DNA from: Nakamurella silvestris | GTDB lineage: Bacteria > Actinomycetota > Actinomycetes > Mycobacteriales > Nakamurellaceae | Reading direction: 5' to 3' | DNA: 64,000 bases | NCBI GenBank assembly: GCA_003576535.1 | Contig: QXCQ01000018.1 | Coordinates: 23,877-87,876, forward strand | Shown here: positions 9,059 through 19,300 of the stretch, one piece after another | Numbering within the stretch: the stretch's first letter is position 1 | How the letters are laid out: each line of letters starts with the position of its first letter | The notes under the pieces: generated by a model | The model's database searches: none | What the model saw: the letters and a program-made list of their open reading frames with translations, nothing else | What the model was told of the DNA's origin: nothing | Position numbers and translations under genes: made by a program

Positions 9059-12000
9059 ATGACGCATGTGCCCCCTGCATCACGGCGAGGACCCAGGTTC
9101 TCGTTCTCCCGTCCCCTCCACGCACCCGGGTCCACCGGCCGGGTCGGCTCCCGCCCCCTGGCCCGCACCCTGGCCGCCGCACTGCTCCTGGGCGTGGCCG
9201 TTCCGGCAGGCGTGCTCGCCGCACCCGGCGCGGCATTCGCCGAACCCGCGGTCTCCCGACTCGCATCCGAAGCACCGGCGACCGGCTTCACCAGCTCCTT
9301 CGAGGCGGCCGAGACCCCGCAGACGCTGACCTCCACGGTCGAGCTCGGCCCGGACGGCCAGCCCCGCCAGAGCAACATCTCCGGCAAGGTCTCCCTGCTG
9401 CCGGGCAGTGTGCTCGGCAACGTCGTCGCCGTCACCGCCAGCGCGGAGAACCCGCCCTCGGAGGTCGCCGCGAACGTCGCCGACAGCAACTCCGGCACCA
9501 AATGGCTGGCCAACGGCGCCGCGCAGTGGTTGCGGTACCAGCTCTCAACTCCCGTCGCGGTCACGAAGTACACCCTGACCTCGGCGAACGACTCCCTCGA
9601 GCGCGCGCCGAAGAACTTCATCCTGCAGGGATCGACGGACGGCTCCACCTGGGTCGACCTCGACACCAGGACGAACCAGACCTTCGCCAACTTCTTCACC
9701 ACGAACACCTACAGCTTCACCAACACGACCGCCTACACCTACTACCGGCTGAACATCAGCGCGGTGGGCAGCGGAACGCTGGTCCAGCTGGCCGACTGGG
9801 ACATCTCGGACGGTTCCAACTCCCAGGGTGTCGTCACCCCGATGGTCACCGCCGTCGGCAACGGCCCGATCAGCGGTTACAACATGAAGCCCTCCGCCGG
9901 CTACACCGGTCTGAAGGCGCTGCGCTACTCCGGCGCCCACCTGGCTGCCGGCCGCGGTTACGGCGAGAACCGGCTCTACGACGTCAACATCCCCGTCGGG
10001 GCCGACACCCGCCTGTCCTACCGGATCTTCCCGGAACTCACCGGCGGTGACCTGAGCTACCCCTCGACCAACGTCGTCGTCGACCTGCACTTCACCGACG
10101 GCACCTACCTGAGCGACCTGGGCGCCATCGACCAGCACGACTTCGCGCTGACCGCCGCGGGCCAGGGCAAGGGGAAGATCCTCTACGCCAACCAGTGGAA
10201 CCAGGTCAGCTCGGACATCGGAGGTGTGGCCGCCGGCAAGACCATCGACCGCATCCTGCTGAGCTACGACAACACCCAGGCCAAGGCCACCACGGTCTTC
10301 CAGGGCTGGCTGGACGATGTCACCATCGACCCCGCCCCGGTCAAGGTCGACCCGAGCAGCCTGACCAACTACGTGGACGTCCGCCGCGGCACCAACGCCT
10401 CCGGCAGCTTCTCCCGTGGCAACAACCTGCCGATCAGCGCGGTCCCGAACGGATTCACCTTCTTCACCCCGGTGACCAACGCGACCTCCAACTCCTGGCA
10501 GTACTACTGGCAGCAGGGCAACAACGCCGCGAACCGCCCGGTGCTGCAGGGCCTGGCCATCTCCCACGAGCCGAGCCCGTGGATGGGTGACCGCAACCAG
10601 ATGTCGGTGATGCCGGCCATCGGCAGCGCCAACCCCAGCGGCAACGCGGGCACCCGCGGTCTGGCCTTCAGCCACGACAACGAGATCGCCCAGCCCGACT
10701 ACTACAAGGTCAACCTGGACAACGGCATCACCGCCGAAATGACCCCGGCCGATCACGGCGGGATCATGAAGTTCACCGTGCCCGCCTCCGCGACCACGGC
10801 GCACGTCGTCCTGGACACCGTGGACAACAACGGCAAGTACTTCGTCGACCTGGCCACCGGCACCGTCACCGGCTGGGTGGACAACGGCAGCGGCCTCTCC
10901 GCCGGCCGTACCCGCATGTACCTGTACGGCACCTTCGACAGCTTGCCCACCAAAACAGGTGTCGCCTCGGGCGGTCGTACCGGAACCACCTACGTGACCT
11001 TCGACGCCACCACCACGAAGACCATCACCCTGCGCCTGGCGACCTCGTTCCTGTCCACGGCCCAGGCCCAGCACAACGCCGAGCTCGAGCTCACCGGCCG
11101 AAGCTTCGACGACGTCCGCGCCGCCGCCAAGGCGGCCTGGAACGCCAAGCTCGGTGTCATCTCCACCGAAGGCGGTACAGAGACCCAGCTGAAGACCCTG
11201 TACTCCAACCTGTACCGGCTGAACCTGTACCCGAACTCCCAGTTCGAGAACACCGGAACCGCTGCCGCGCCGACGTACTTCTACGCCAGCCCGGTCTCGG
11301 CTACCAGCGGTGCTGCCACCGACACGGTGAGCAACGCCAAGAAGGTTCCGGGAAAGATCTACGTCAACAACGGTTTCTGGGACACCTACCGCACGGTGTG
11401 GCCGGCCTACTCACTGCTCTACCCGCAGATGGCCGCCGAGATCGCCGACGGTTTCGTCCAGCAGTACCGTGACGGTGGCTGGATCGCCCGGTGGTCCTCC
11501 CCGGGCTACGCCGACCTGATGACCGGCACCAGCTCGGATGTCGCCCTGGCCGATGCCTACCTCAAGGGTGTCAAGCTGCCCGATCCGCTGGCGACCTACG
11601 ACGCCGCGGTGAAGAACGCCGCAGTGCTGTCCGGCCAGAGTTCGGTGGGCCGCAAGGGACTCGACACCTCGGTGTTCCTCGGCTACACCGCCACCAGCAC
11701 CGGGGAGTCCGTCTCCTGGGCACTGGAAGGGTTCATCAACGACTTCGGCATCGGCAACATGGCCGCCGCCCTCGCCGAGGACCCGGCCACCCCGGCCGAC
11801 CGCAAGCAGCGCCTGCGTGAGGAATCGGTCTACTACCTGGCCCGTTCCAAGAACTACGTCAACATGTTCAACCCGGAGACCGGGTTCTTCCAGGGCCGCA
11901 GCAGCAACGGGACCTTCACCCCGTCGGCCGCGACCTTCGACCCCGAGTCCTGGGGTGGCGTCTACACCGAGACCAACGGCTGGAACTTCGCCTTCCACGC

Positions 12001-15000
12001 CCCGCAGGACGGTGCCGGCCTCGCCGCGCTGTACGGCGGGAAGAAGGGCCTGGAGAACAAGCTCGACACCTTCTTCAGCACACCGGAGACCGCCACCAAG
12101 CCCGGCGGCTACGGCGGGGTCATCCACGAGATGCTCGAGGCCCGTGATGTGCGGATGGGTCAGTTCGGCATGAGCAACCAGGTCTCCCACCACATCCCGT
12201 ACATGTACAACTACGCCGGCGCGCCGGCGAAGTCCGCAGCGGCAGCCCGTGAGGTCATGCAGCGTCTGTACACCGGTGGCGAGATCGGCCAGGGTTACCC
12301 GGGTGACGAGGACAACGGCGAGATGTCGTCCTGGTACGTCCTGAGCAGCCTGGGCATCTACCCGCTGCAGATGGGTGCGCCGGCCTACACCGTTGGTTCC
12401 CCGCTGTTCAAGAAGGCCACCGTGCACCTGCCCGGCGGTGACCTCGTGATCAACGCGCCGAACAACAGCGCGAGCAACATCTACGTCCAGTCCCTCAAGG
12501 TCAACGGCCAGGCCCACAGCCAGAACTGGGTCTCCCAGGGCGATCTCGCCCCGGGTTCCACCCTCGACTTCGCCATGGGTTCCGCGCCGTCGGCGTGGGG
12601 CACCGCCGATGCCGACCTGCCGACCTCGCTGACCCCGGCCGGCGACCAGCCCAGCTCCTTGGCCGATGTCACCGGAACCGGCCAGGGCACCGCCTCCGGC
12701 CCGGCCGGTGTCGATGCCACGAAGCTCTTCGACGACTCCTCCAAGACCCAGGTGACCTTCGCCGACGGCACCGCCCAGATCGGGTGGACCTTCAAGGGCA
12801 AGCAGAAGCCGACCTTCTACACGATCACCTCCGGTGCGAACCCGGGCGACCCGACTGCCTGGGTGGTCCAGGGATCGAACGACGGCCAGGCCTGGACCAC
12901 GGTCGACAGCCGCACCGCGCAGACCTTCGAGTGGCGGACCGAGACCCGGCCGTTCCAGATCGCCTCGCCGGGCAGCTTCCAGCAGTACCGCATCCAGGTG
13001 ACCGCCAGCAGCGCGGCCACCCTCAACCTGGCCGAGATCGAGTTCCTCGCCGGTGCCGACCAGGCCACCGGGCAGCCGATCAGCGTCGACCCGGTGGCAA
13101 CCCTCACCGGTGCGGCCACGGTCGCGATCAACACCCAGATCGGTTCCTTCAACGGCGGAACCGGCAAGAAGGCCTCCGACTACACGGCCACCGTCAACTG
13201 GGGTGACGGCACGACGCCGAGCACCGCAGTCATCACGGCCGGCCGCGCGGGCAACTACAACCTGGCCGCCTCCCACACCTACGCCACCTTCGGCTGGCGT
13301 CAGGTGAGCATCACCGTCACCGACGGCAGCACCAGCGGAACCGGGCTGCTCGGCGTGGATGTCGGCTACCAGCCGGTCACCCCGTTGTCGACCGCCTTCA
13401 ACCGGGTCTGCATCGGCGACGAAGGTGCCGGCGCGAACTGTGACGCCAAGAACTGGTCGTACTCCCGGGCCGCCCTCGCCTCGGTCGGTGTGGTCCAGGG
13501 CAAGAAGGTCGCCGTTCCCGGCACCGACCTGTCCTTCACCCTGCCGGTCATCGCGGCGGGCAAGCCGGACAACGCCATCGGGTCCGGGCAGACCATCGCC
13601 CTCGCCCTCCCCGCCGACACCACCAAGATCTCGCTGATCGGTTCCGGCACCCAGGCGAACCAGAACACCAGCGGCACGGTGACTTTCACCGACGGCACCA
13701 GCGAGGCCCTGGCCATCCAGTTCAGCGACTGGACCCTCGGCGGCAATGCCAACGGCACACCGCAGTACGGCAACATCGTGGTGGCCAAGTCCCCGTACCG
13801 GTTGAGCGGGAACAACCAGGACGGCGCTGTGCCGTTCCTGTTCTCCACGGTTCCGTACACGATCCCGACCGGTAAGACGATCGCCTCGATCACCCTGCCG
13901 AACCAGACCGGGACCGAGACCGAAGCAGGACGTATCCACCTGTTCGCGGTCGCCGACAACGGCAGTGCCCTCACCGCCGTCGCGGCGAGCGAGGCCACCG
14001 CGACCGCCGGTACCGAGGCCACACTGGCCCTGGGCACCGCGGCCAAGGGTGTCCCCTTCACCACCGGTACGGCCTACCAGGCCGTCGTCCAGTGGGGCGA
14101 CGGCACCAACCCGGTCGACGCCGTGGTCACCGCCGGTGAGAACGGTGCTCCGGCAACCGTCTCCGGCGTCCACACCTACACCAACGCGGGCAGCTACCTG
14201 GTCCACGTCACCACCGCCGACCAGCGGGGGAGCGTCACCACCAGCTTCACCGTGACGGTCAAGGACGCACCGCTGCCGGATCCGGTCGTCACGGCTACGC
14301 CGAACGTCGATGTCGAGCCCGGCACCGCGGTCACCGTCAAGGGCAAGAACTTCAAGGCCGGCGAGACCATCACGCTGGCACTGGGAACCGGCCCGGTCAC
14401 CCTGGCCCAGATCGCCAAGGGGGCCAAGGCCAAGGCCGAGGTCGACCTGGTCGTCGGCAACGACGGGACCTTCACCGGCTCGGTGACCGTGCCGGCGAAC
14501 GCCCTCGAGGGCACCTACTCGATCACGGCGACCGGATCCGATTCCGGTCGCACCGGAACCACCACGATCACGGTGGCGAAGAAGGTCGTGGAGCCGGTCT
14601 ACCACCCGGAGGTCCAGCTGCCGGCAACCGCCGAGCAGGGTGCCACCGTGGTGTTCAACGGCAACGGTTTCGCGCCGTCCGAGCAGGTCACCCTGACCCT
14701 GCTGCCCGAGGGCACCGCCCTGGGAACCGTCACCACCAACGGTGACGGGGTCATCGGATCCGGCTCCTTCGTGATCCCGGTCGACGCCACGATCGGCGCC
14801 CACCAGGTCAAGCTCGAGGGAGCGGTGTCCAAGACTCCGATCCAGGTGCCGCTGTCCGTCACGGCTCCGAAGCTGAAGAAGAGCACCACCACGGCCACGG
14901 CGAGCCCGAACCCGGTTCCGGCCGGCAGCCAGGCGACCGTCAAGGCTGAGGTGTCCGGCGCCGGAGTTGTTCCGACCGGCGCGATCTCGGTCACCGAGGG

Positions 15001-15976
15001 CACCACGGTCCTGGGCTCCGTCCCGCTGACCGCGGGCTCGGCCGAACTGGTACTGCCCGCCACCCTGGCGGCCGGCACGCACCACCTGGTCGTCACCTAC
15101 TCCGGTGACGCGGTCTACGACGTGTCGAGCGCCGCGGTGGACCTGGTGGTCTCGGCCACCTCGTCGACCACCACGCTGACGCTCTCGAAGTCCAGCGTGA
15201 CCTACGGGACCGCCGTCACCGCAACGGCAACGGTCACCTCCTCGGTGTCCGGGCAGGTCCTCACCGGTGACGTCACCGTCAAGGACGGCGACACGGTTCT
15301 GGGCACCAAGGCGTTGTCCGCCGGCAAGGCGACCATCACCCTGCCCAAGACCCTGGCGGTCGGCAAGCACGACCTCACGGCGACCTACACCGGCCCGGGT
15401 GGCAACTCGGTCTCGGCAGCCGTCGCCCTCCAGGTGGCCTTCGCCGATGTGCCGGCCAACAACCAGTTCGCGGCCGACATCCAGTGGATGATCGACAACG
15501 GCATCACCACCGGGTTCTCGAACGGCACCTACCGTCCGGCGGCGGCGATCAGCCGGGAGGCCATGATGGCCTTCCTGTACCGCACCCAGAACCCGGGCAA
15601 GGCCGATCCCACCTGCACCACGGCTCCGTTCACCGACGTCTCGGTGAGCAACCCGCTGTGTGGGCCGGTCGCCTGGGCGAAGTCCAAGGGCATCGCGAAG
15701 GGCTTCGCCAACGGGTCCTTCCACCCGGCCGACACCGTGACCCGCGAGGTGCTGATCACCTTCGTGTACCGGTTGACCAACCCGGGAACGGCCGACCCGA
15801 GCTGCACCACGGCACCGTTCACCGACGTCAAGGTCGGTGCGCCGTTCTGCGGCACCGTGGCCTGGGCCAAGGCCCAGGGCATCGCCAACGGTTTCGAGGA
15901 CGGCAGCTTCCACCCGTCGTCCCCCGTGGACCGTCAGGCGGCTGCGGCCTTCCTGCACCGCTGGAGCGCTGCCTGA
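9059..15976 (+). CDS. giant secreted GH92 alpha-1,2-mannosidase with discoidin, PKD, Ig-like and SLH domains
   Basis: GH92 enzymes are calcium-dependent exo-mannosidases acting on mannan and N-glycan chains. The 2305-residue protein starts at ATG 9059 behind GAAAGG and has a long signal peptide (hydrophobic TLAAALLLGVAVPAGVLA). An in-frame GTG at 8867 is possible but lacks support. Order of parts: discoidin-like module from about residue 120; GH92 from about 437 (VPNGFTFFTPVTNATSNSW, NNGFWDTYRTVWPAYSL at about 769, WSSPGYADLMTGTSSD, GDEDNGEMSSWYV at about 1080); second discoidin-like module about 1195-1330; PKD-like WGDGT modules near 1376 and 1674; several Ig-like repeats about 1760-2120; three SLH repeats from about 2128, with C-x14-C in repeats 2 and 3. 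The great length comes from the C-terminal modules. Confidence 0.93.
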   Translation: MTHVPPASRRGPRFSFSRPLHAPGSTGRVGSRPLARTLAAALLLGVAVPAGVLAAPGAAFAEPAVSRLASEAPATGFTSSFEAAETPQTLTSTVELGPDGQPRQSNISGKVSLLPGSVLGNVVAVTASAENPPSEVAANVADSNSGTKWLANGAAQWLRYQLSTPVAVTKYTLTSANDSLERAPKNFILQGSTDGSTWVDLDTRTNQTFANFFTTNTYSFTNTTAYTYYRLNISAVGSGTLVQLADWDISDGSNSQGVVTPMVTAVGNGPISGYNMKPSAGYTGLKALRYSGAHLAAGRGYGENRLYDVNIPVGADTRLSYRIFPELTGGDLSYPSTNVVVDLHFTDGTYLSDLGAIDQHDFALTAAGQGKGKILYANQWNQVSSDIGGVAAGKTIDRILLSYDNTQAKATTVFQGWLDDVTIDPAPVKVDPSSLTNYVDVRRGTNASGSFSRGNNLPISAVPNGFTFFTPVTNATSNSWQYYWQQGNNAANRPVLQGLAISHEPSPWMGDRNQMSVMPAIGSANPSGNAGTRGLAFSHDNEIAQPDYYKVNLDNGITAEMTPADHGGIMKFTVPASATTAHVVLDTVDNNGKYFVDLATGTVTGWVDNGSGLSAGRTRMYLYGTFDSLPTKTGVASGGRTGTTYVTFDATTTKTITLRLATSFLSTAQAQHNAELELTGRSFDDVRAAAKAAWNAKLGVISTEGGTETQLKTLYSNLYRLNLYPNSQFENTGTAAAPTYFYASPVSATSGAATDTVSNAKKVPGKIYVNNGFWDTYRTVWPAYSLLYPQMAAEIADGFVQQYRDGGWIARWSSPGYADLMTGTSSDVALADAYLKGVKLPDPLATYDAAVKNAAVLSGQSSVGRKGLDTSVFLGYTATSTGESVSWALEGFINDFGIGNMAAALAEDPATPADRKQRLREESVYYLARSKNYVNMFNPETGFFQGRSSNGTFTPSAATFDPESWGGVYTETNGWNFAFHAPQDGAGLAALYGGKKGLENKLDTFFSTPETATKPGGYGGVIHEMLEARDVRMGQFGMSNQVSHHIPYMYNYAGAPAKSAAAAREVMQRLYTGGEIGQGYPGDEDNGEMSSWYVLSSLGIYPLQMGAPAYTVGSPLFKKATVHLPGGDLVINAPNNSASNIYVQSLKVNGQAHSQNWVSQGDLAPGSTLDFAMGSAPSAWGTADADLPTSLTPAGDQPSSLADVTGTGQGTASGPAGVDATKLFDDSSKTQVTFADGTAQIGWTFKGKQKPTFYTITSGANPGDPTAWVVQGSNDGQAWTTVDSRTAQTFEWRTETRPFQIASPGSFQQYRIQVTASSAATLNLAEIEFLAGADQATGQPISVDPVATLTGAATVAINTQIGSFNGGTGKKASDYTATVNWGDGTTPSTAVITAGRAGNYNLAASHTYATFGWRQVSITVTDGSTSGTGLLGVDVGYQPVTPLSTAFNRVCIGDEGAGANCDAKNWSYSRAALASVGVVQGKKVAVPGTDLSFTLPVIAAGKPDNAIGSGQTIALALPADTTKISLIGSGTQANQNTSGTVTFTDGTSEALAIQFSDWTLGGNANGTPQYGNIVVAKSPYRLSGNNQDGAVPFLFSTVPYTIPTGKTIASITLPNQTGTETEAGRIHLFAVADNGSALTAVAASEATATAGTEATLALGTAAKGVPFTTGTAYQAVVQWGDGTNPVDAVVTAGENGAPATVSGVHTYTNAGSYLVHVTTADQRGSVTTSFTVTVKDAPLPDPVVTATPNVDVEPGTAVTVKGKNFKAGETITLALGTGPVTLAQIAKGAKAKAEVDLVVGNDGTFTGSVTVPANALEGTYSITATGSDSGRTGTTTITVAKKVVEPVYHPEVQLPATAEQGATVVFNGNGFAPSEQVTLTLLPEGTALGTVTTNGDGVIGSGSFVIPVDATIGAHQVKLEGAVSKTPIQVPLSVTAPKLKKSTTTATASPNPVPAGSQATVKAEVSGAGVVPTGAISVTEGTTVLGSVPLTAGSAELVLPATLAAGTHHLVVTYSGDAVYDVSSAAVDLVVSATSSTTTLTLSKSSVTYGTAVTATATVTSSVSGQVLTGDVTVKDGDTVLGTKALSAGKATITLPKTLAVGKHDLTATYTGPGGNSVSAAVALQVAFADVPANNQFAADIQWMIDNGITTGFSNGTYRPAAAISREAMMAFLYRTQNPGKADPTCTTAPFTDVSVSNPLCGPVAWAKSKGIAKGFANGSFHPADTVTREVLITFVYRLTNPGTADPSCTTAPFTDVKVGAPFCGTVAWAKAQGIANGFEDGSFHPSSPVDRQAAAAFLHRWSAA

Positions 15977-16021
15977 CACTGGAGCGCTGCCTGACATCTG
16001 AGAGGGTGAAGTACTGAGAAC

Positions 16022-16065
16022 GGGTGTGGGGCCGGAGAGTTTCTCCGGCCCCACACCCATTTTTT
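16022..16065 (+). terminator. intrinsic terminator after the GH92 gene
   Basis: A perfect 17-bp GC-rich stem (16022-16038 with 16042-16058) with a three-base loop is followed by ATTTTTT. This is a textbook rho-independent terminator 45 bases after the stop codon. Confidence 0.92.
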
Positions 16066-16228
16066 CATCGACCTGGTAGCAACTCGCAGATGGGCCGATG
16101 GCCCTTCTCCCGCGGCATCTCTCGGTGCCGGATCTTTCGGTGCCGGCCGAAGTACGGGGGAAGGACCACCGGGGTCCGGTGCCGCGAACCTCCGCAGAGC
16201 CGCCTCATCTACCCGGTCGAGATCGTGC

Positions 16229-16263
16229 CCGTCGTCGTCAGGTCGGCGACCCGACGACGACGG
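16229..16263. repeat. inverted repeat with CGTCGTCGTC arms
   Basis: CCGTCGTCGTC (16229-16239) pairs with GACGACGACGG (16253-16263), with GGTCG/CGACC continuing inside. It lies in the gap between two convergent genes, next to a second, longer palindrome. Confidence 0.5.
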
Positions 16264-16277
16264 CGAACCTGGATCTC

Positions 16278-16328
16278 ACGATGTGGGTTGCAGATGGTCG
16301 AGATCCGACCGTCTGCAACCCACATCGT
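16278..16328. terminator. 51-bp palindrome between convergent genes
   Basis: Arms of 23 bases (16278-16300 and 16306-16328, beginning ACGATGTGGGTTGCAG) pair with one T-G exception around a 5-base loop. It lies 14 bases beyond the end of the minus-strand dehydrogenase gene and can act as its terminator. The total length of 51 bp equals that of the P elements, but the arm sequence differs. Bases 16066-16228 hold nothing I recognise. Confidence 0.6.
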
Positions 16329-16341
16329 CTGAAGCCTCCGG

Positions 16342-19300
16342 TCAGGTCAGCGACCCGGCCAGCCGGTAGAGGAACGCCGCCGTTGCGTCACGGGCGACAT
16401 TGGCACCGGGCTTGAAGGTGCCGTCGTCGAAACCGCGGACGATGTTCTTCTCGACCAGCCACTTGATCTCACCGCAGAACGGGTGGGCCTTGCTGACATC
16501 GGGGAAGACAGCGCTGGTGCAGGCCGGGGCCTTGCCGCCGTTGTTCGCCACCCGGTAGATGAAGGCGGCGATGGCCTCCCGGGTGATCGTGGCACCCGGC
16601 TTGAAGGTGCCGTCGTCATGTCCGGTGGTGATACCGGCCGACTTCAGCCAGGAGATCTCCCCGCAGAAGTCCCCCGTCACGGGTACATCTGTGAAGGGCG
16701 CCACGGTACAGGTCGGCGCGGGGGCACCCGGGTGGGCGAAGCGGTACAGCATGGCCGCTGCTGCCTGTCGGGTGATGGATGCCGCCGGCTGGAACGTGCC
16801 GTCGTCGTGCCCCGTGGTGATGCCGTTGCCGGCCGCCCACAGGATCTCGGTGAAGAACTGGTGGTTCGGCTTCACATCGCCGAAGGTCACCACCAGGGAA
16901 CCCGCCGCCGAGTCGCTCGGGGCGAAGGTGGCGTCGCCGACGTACCCGGCCCGCAGCTGCACGGTTCCGGCGGTCAGGGCGACCAGCGCGACGGTGGCCT
17001 GGCCGTTCACCAGAGGCGCGGCACCGACCAGGGTGTCGCCCGAGTAGATGACGACCTGCCCGGAGGGGGTGCCGCCGTTGCCGCTCACGACCACCTTGGC
17101 AGAGGACTTGCCGGTCAGCAGGACCGGGCCGACCGGGAGGGTCAGCGAGGTCGTGGTCGCGGTCCGGACGACCGGGGCGGCCGGGACGACGAGGCTACGG
17201 GTGGCCTCGACATTCCCTGCGTTGTCGGTGGAACGGAAGGAGATCGTCTGGGCCGCAGCCCCTGCGGTGACCGTGAAGGGGGTCCCGTAGGCGGTCCAGG
17301 CACCCGAACCGATGCGGTACTCGGTGGACAGGATGCCACTGAGTGCGTCGGCGCTGGCGAGGGTGACCGTGTACGGCGAGGTCTCGCCCAGCTCCGGCGC
17401 GGTCACCGGTGCGATGCTGTCGATCTTGAACGCCAGCGACGTCGGTGCCGAGGTGACACCGGCGACGGTGGAACGGTACTCGAACAGGTGCGAACCCTGG
17501 GCCGCCACCACCACGGGGGAGGTGTACGGGAGCCAGGCTCCGCCGGCCAGGCGGTACTCGGCCGTCCCGGTGATACCGGCGACGGGGACGAGGGTGACGG
17601 TGACCGCGCTCTTGTACCAGTCGTTGGTGCCGTTGGGGGCTGCCGGCGAGGTGGTGGCCGTGAAGGCCGGGGAGTTGGCGGCGGCGAGGTCGATGGTGAA
17701 GGACACCGTTCCGTTCGCCACGTTGCCGCCGTTGTCGGTGGCCCGGTACAGCACGGTGCGCGCGCCGTTGGTGGTGAAGTTGACTGCCGGGTAGAGCCCG
17801 TTGGTGGCCCGCAGGGTGGTCCAGGTCCCGCCGTTGTCGACGGAGTACTGGACGCTGCTGAGGGTTCCGTTGTCGGTGGCCGCGATGGTCAGGGCCACCG
17901 CCTTGTTGTAGACCCCGCCGACACCGGTGGGTGCGGCCGGGTTCAGCGTGTGGCTGATGACCGGCTTGGTGACGTCGTCCACGCCGTTGCCCAGGAAGGT
18001 GAAGGCGTCGACGTCCAGGCCGGCGGCCGAGGTGACGAAGAGTTCACCGGTACCGGTCGGTGCGGTGAAGGACTTCTCGACCGTCTGCCAGCCCTCGCGG
18101 TTGTTGATGGCGATGGTGGCGAAGGGGGCGGCCGTGGCCGAACCCCAGCGGAGCTGCAGGTCGCCGATACCCTTGGCGACCGCGGAGACCCCGGTGATAC
18201 CGGCGAAGTTCACCGGTGCGTACTTCAGGTAGTCGCCCGAGGCGAGCCCGGTGATGACGCGGGAGCCGCTGGCGCCCTCGACATCGGCGACCTCGACACC
18301 CTGCAGGACCGTGGCGTGCTCGGCCTGCTGGAGCTTCGGGTTGAGGATGATGGCGGCCTCGCCGGCCGCCGGGGCGACACCGTTGTGGCCGTTGTCGGTG
18401 TAGGTGACAACCACAGCGCCGTAGATCTTCTCGGTGGCGCCGTGCTCAGGTGCATCGATCGGCGTCGGCCAGGCGCCGGTGCAACCGGTCCCGATCGATT
18501 CCGGGTGGGCGTGCTCGGCATGACCCAGACCGAAGGTCCAGGCGACGCGGGTGCACACGGTGGCCGTGCCGTCCTCGGCATCGGCGGTGGTGATCCGGTA
18601 CGGGATCGCCTTGCCCCACTCGAAGAAGGAGCCGTCCGCGGGGGTGTTGATGGTGACGACCGGAGCGACGTTGCCGACGCTGATGACCTTGGAGATCAGG
18701 CCGGTGCCACCCTGCGGGTCGGTGACCTTCAGTCGGGCGGTGAACTGCCCGATGGTGGTGTAGGTGTGCGAGGCCGTGACTCCCGTGGCGTCGAAGGTGC
18801 CGTCACCGTCGAAATCCCACTGGTAGGTGAGGGTCTCACCCTCCGGGTCGACCGACCCGGCGGCGTTGAAGTTGACGGTCAACGGAGCGGCGCTGCTGGA
18901 GATCGGGGTGGCCGTGAAGGAGGCCTTCGGGGACTTGTTGCCCTCGACGTAGCTGATCTTGTACAGGCCCGAGTCCGGGTTCTGTCGGAAGAAGCCGTCA
19001 CCGTACTCGAGGACGTACAGGGATCCGTCCGGACCGAACTCCAGGTCCATCGGGTTGTCCGTGACGGGCTGACCGTTGGTCTCGAGTGCGTCGTTGGGCA
19101 GGAAGTGCTCGATCTTGTCGACCACACTGGTGTCCCAGTCCACGGTGAACACGGCCAGGTAGTCCTGGGCGAACTCACCGAAGAAGGCCTTGTTGTCCCA
19201 GTACGCCGGGAACTTCGTCGGCGAGGGGTTCGCCGGGTCGTAGTGGTAGACCGGTCCGCCGTGCGGACCCTGTCCGCCGACACCGAAGTCGACCAGCTCG

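Noticed and set aside
11411..16060. 1549-codon open frame on the minus strand
   Set aside because: It lies antisense to the GH92 gene, whose translation matches known domains throughout. The antisense product is Arg/Gly/His-rich low-complexity, as expected when a GC-rich gene is read backwards.
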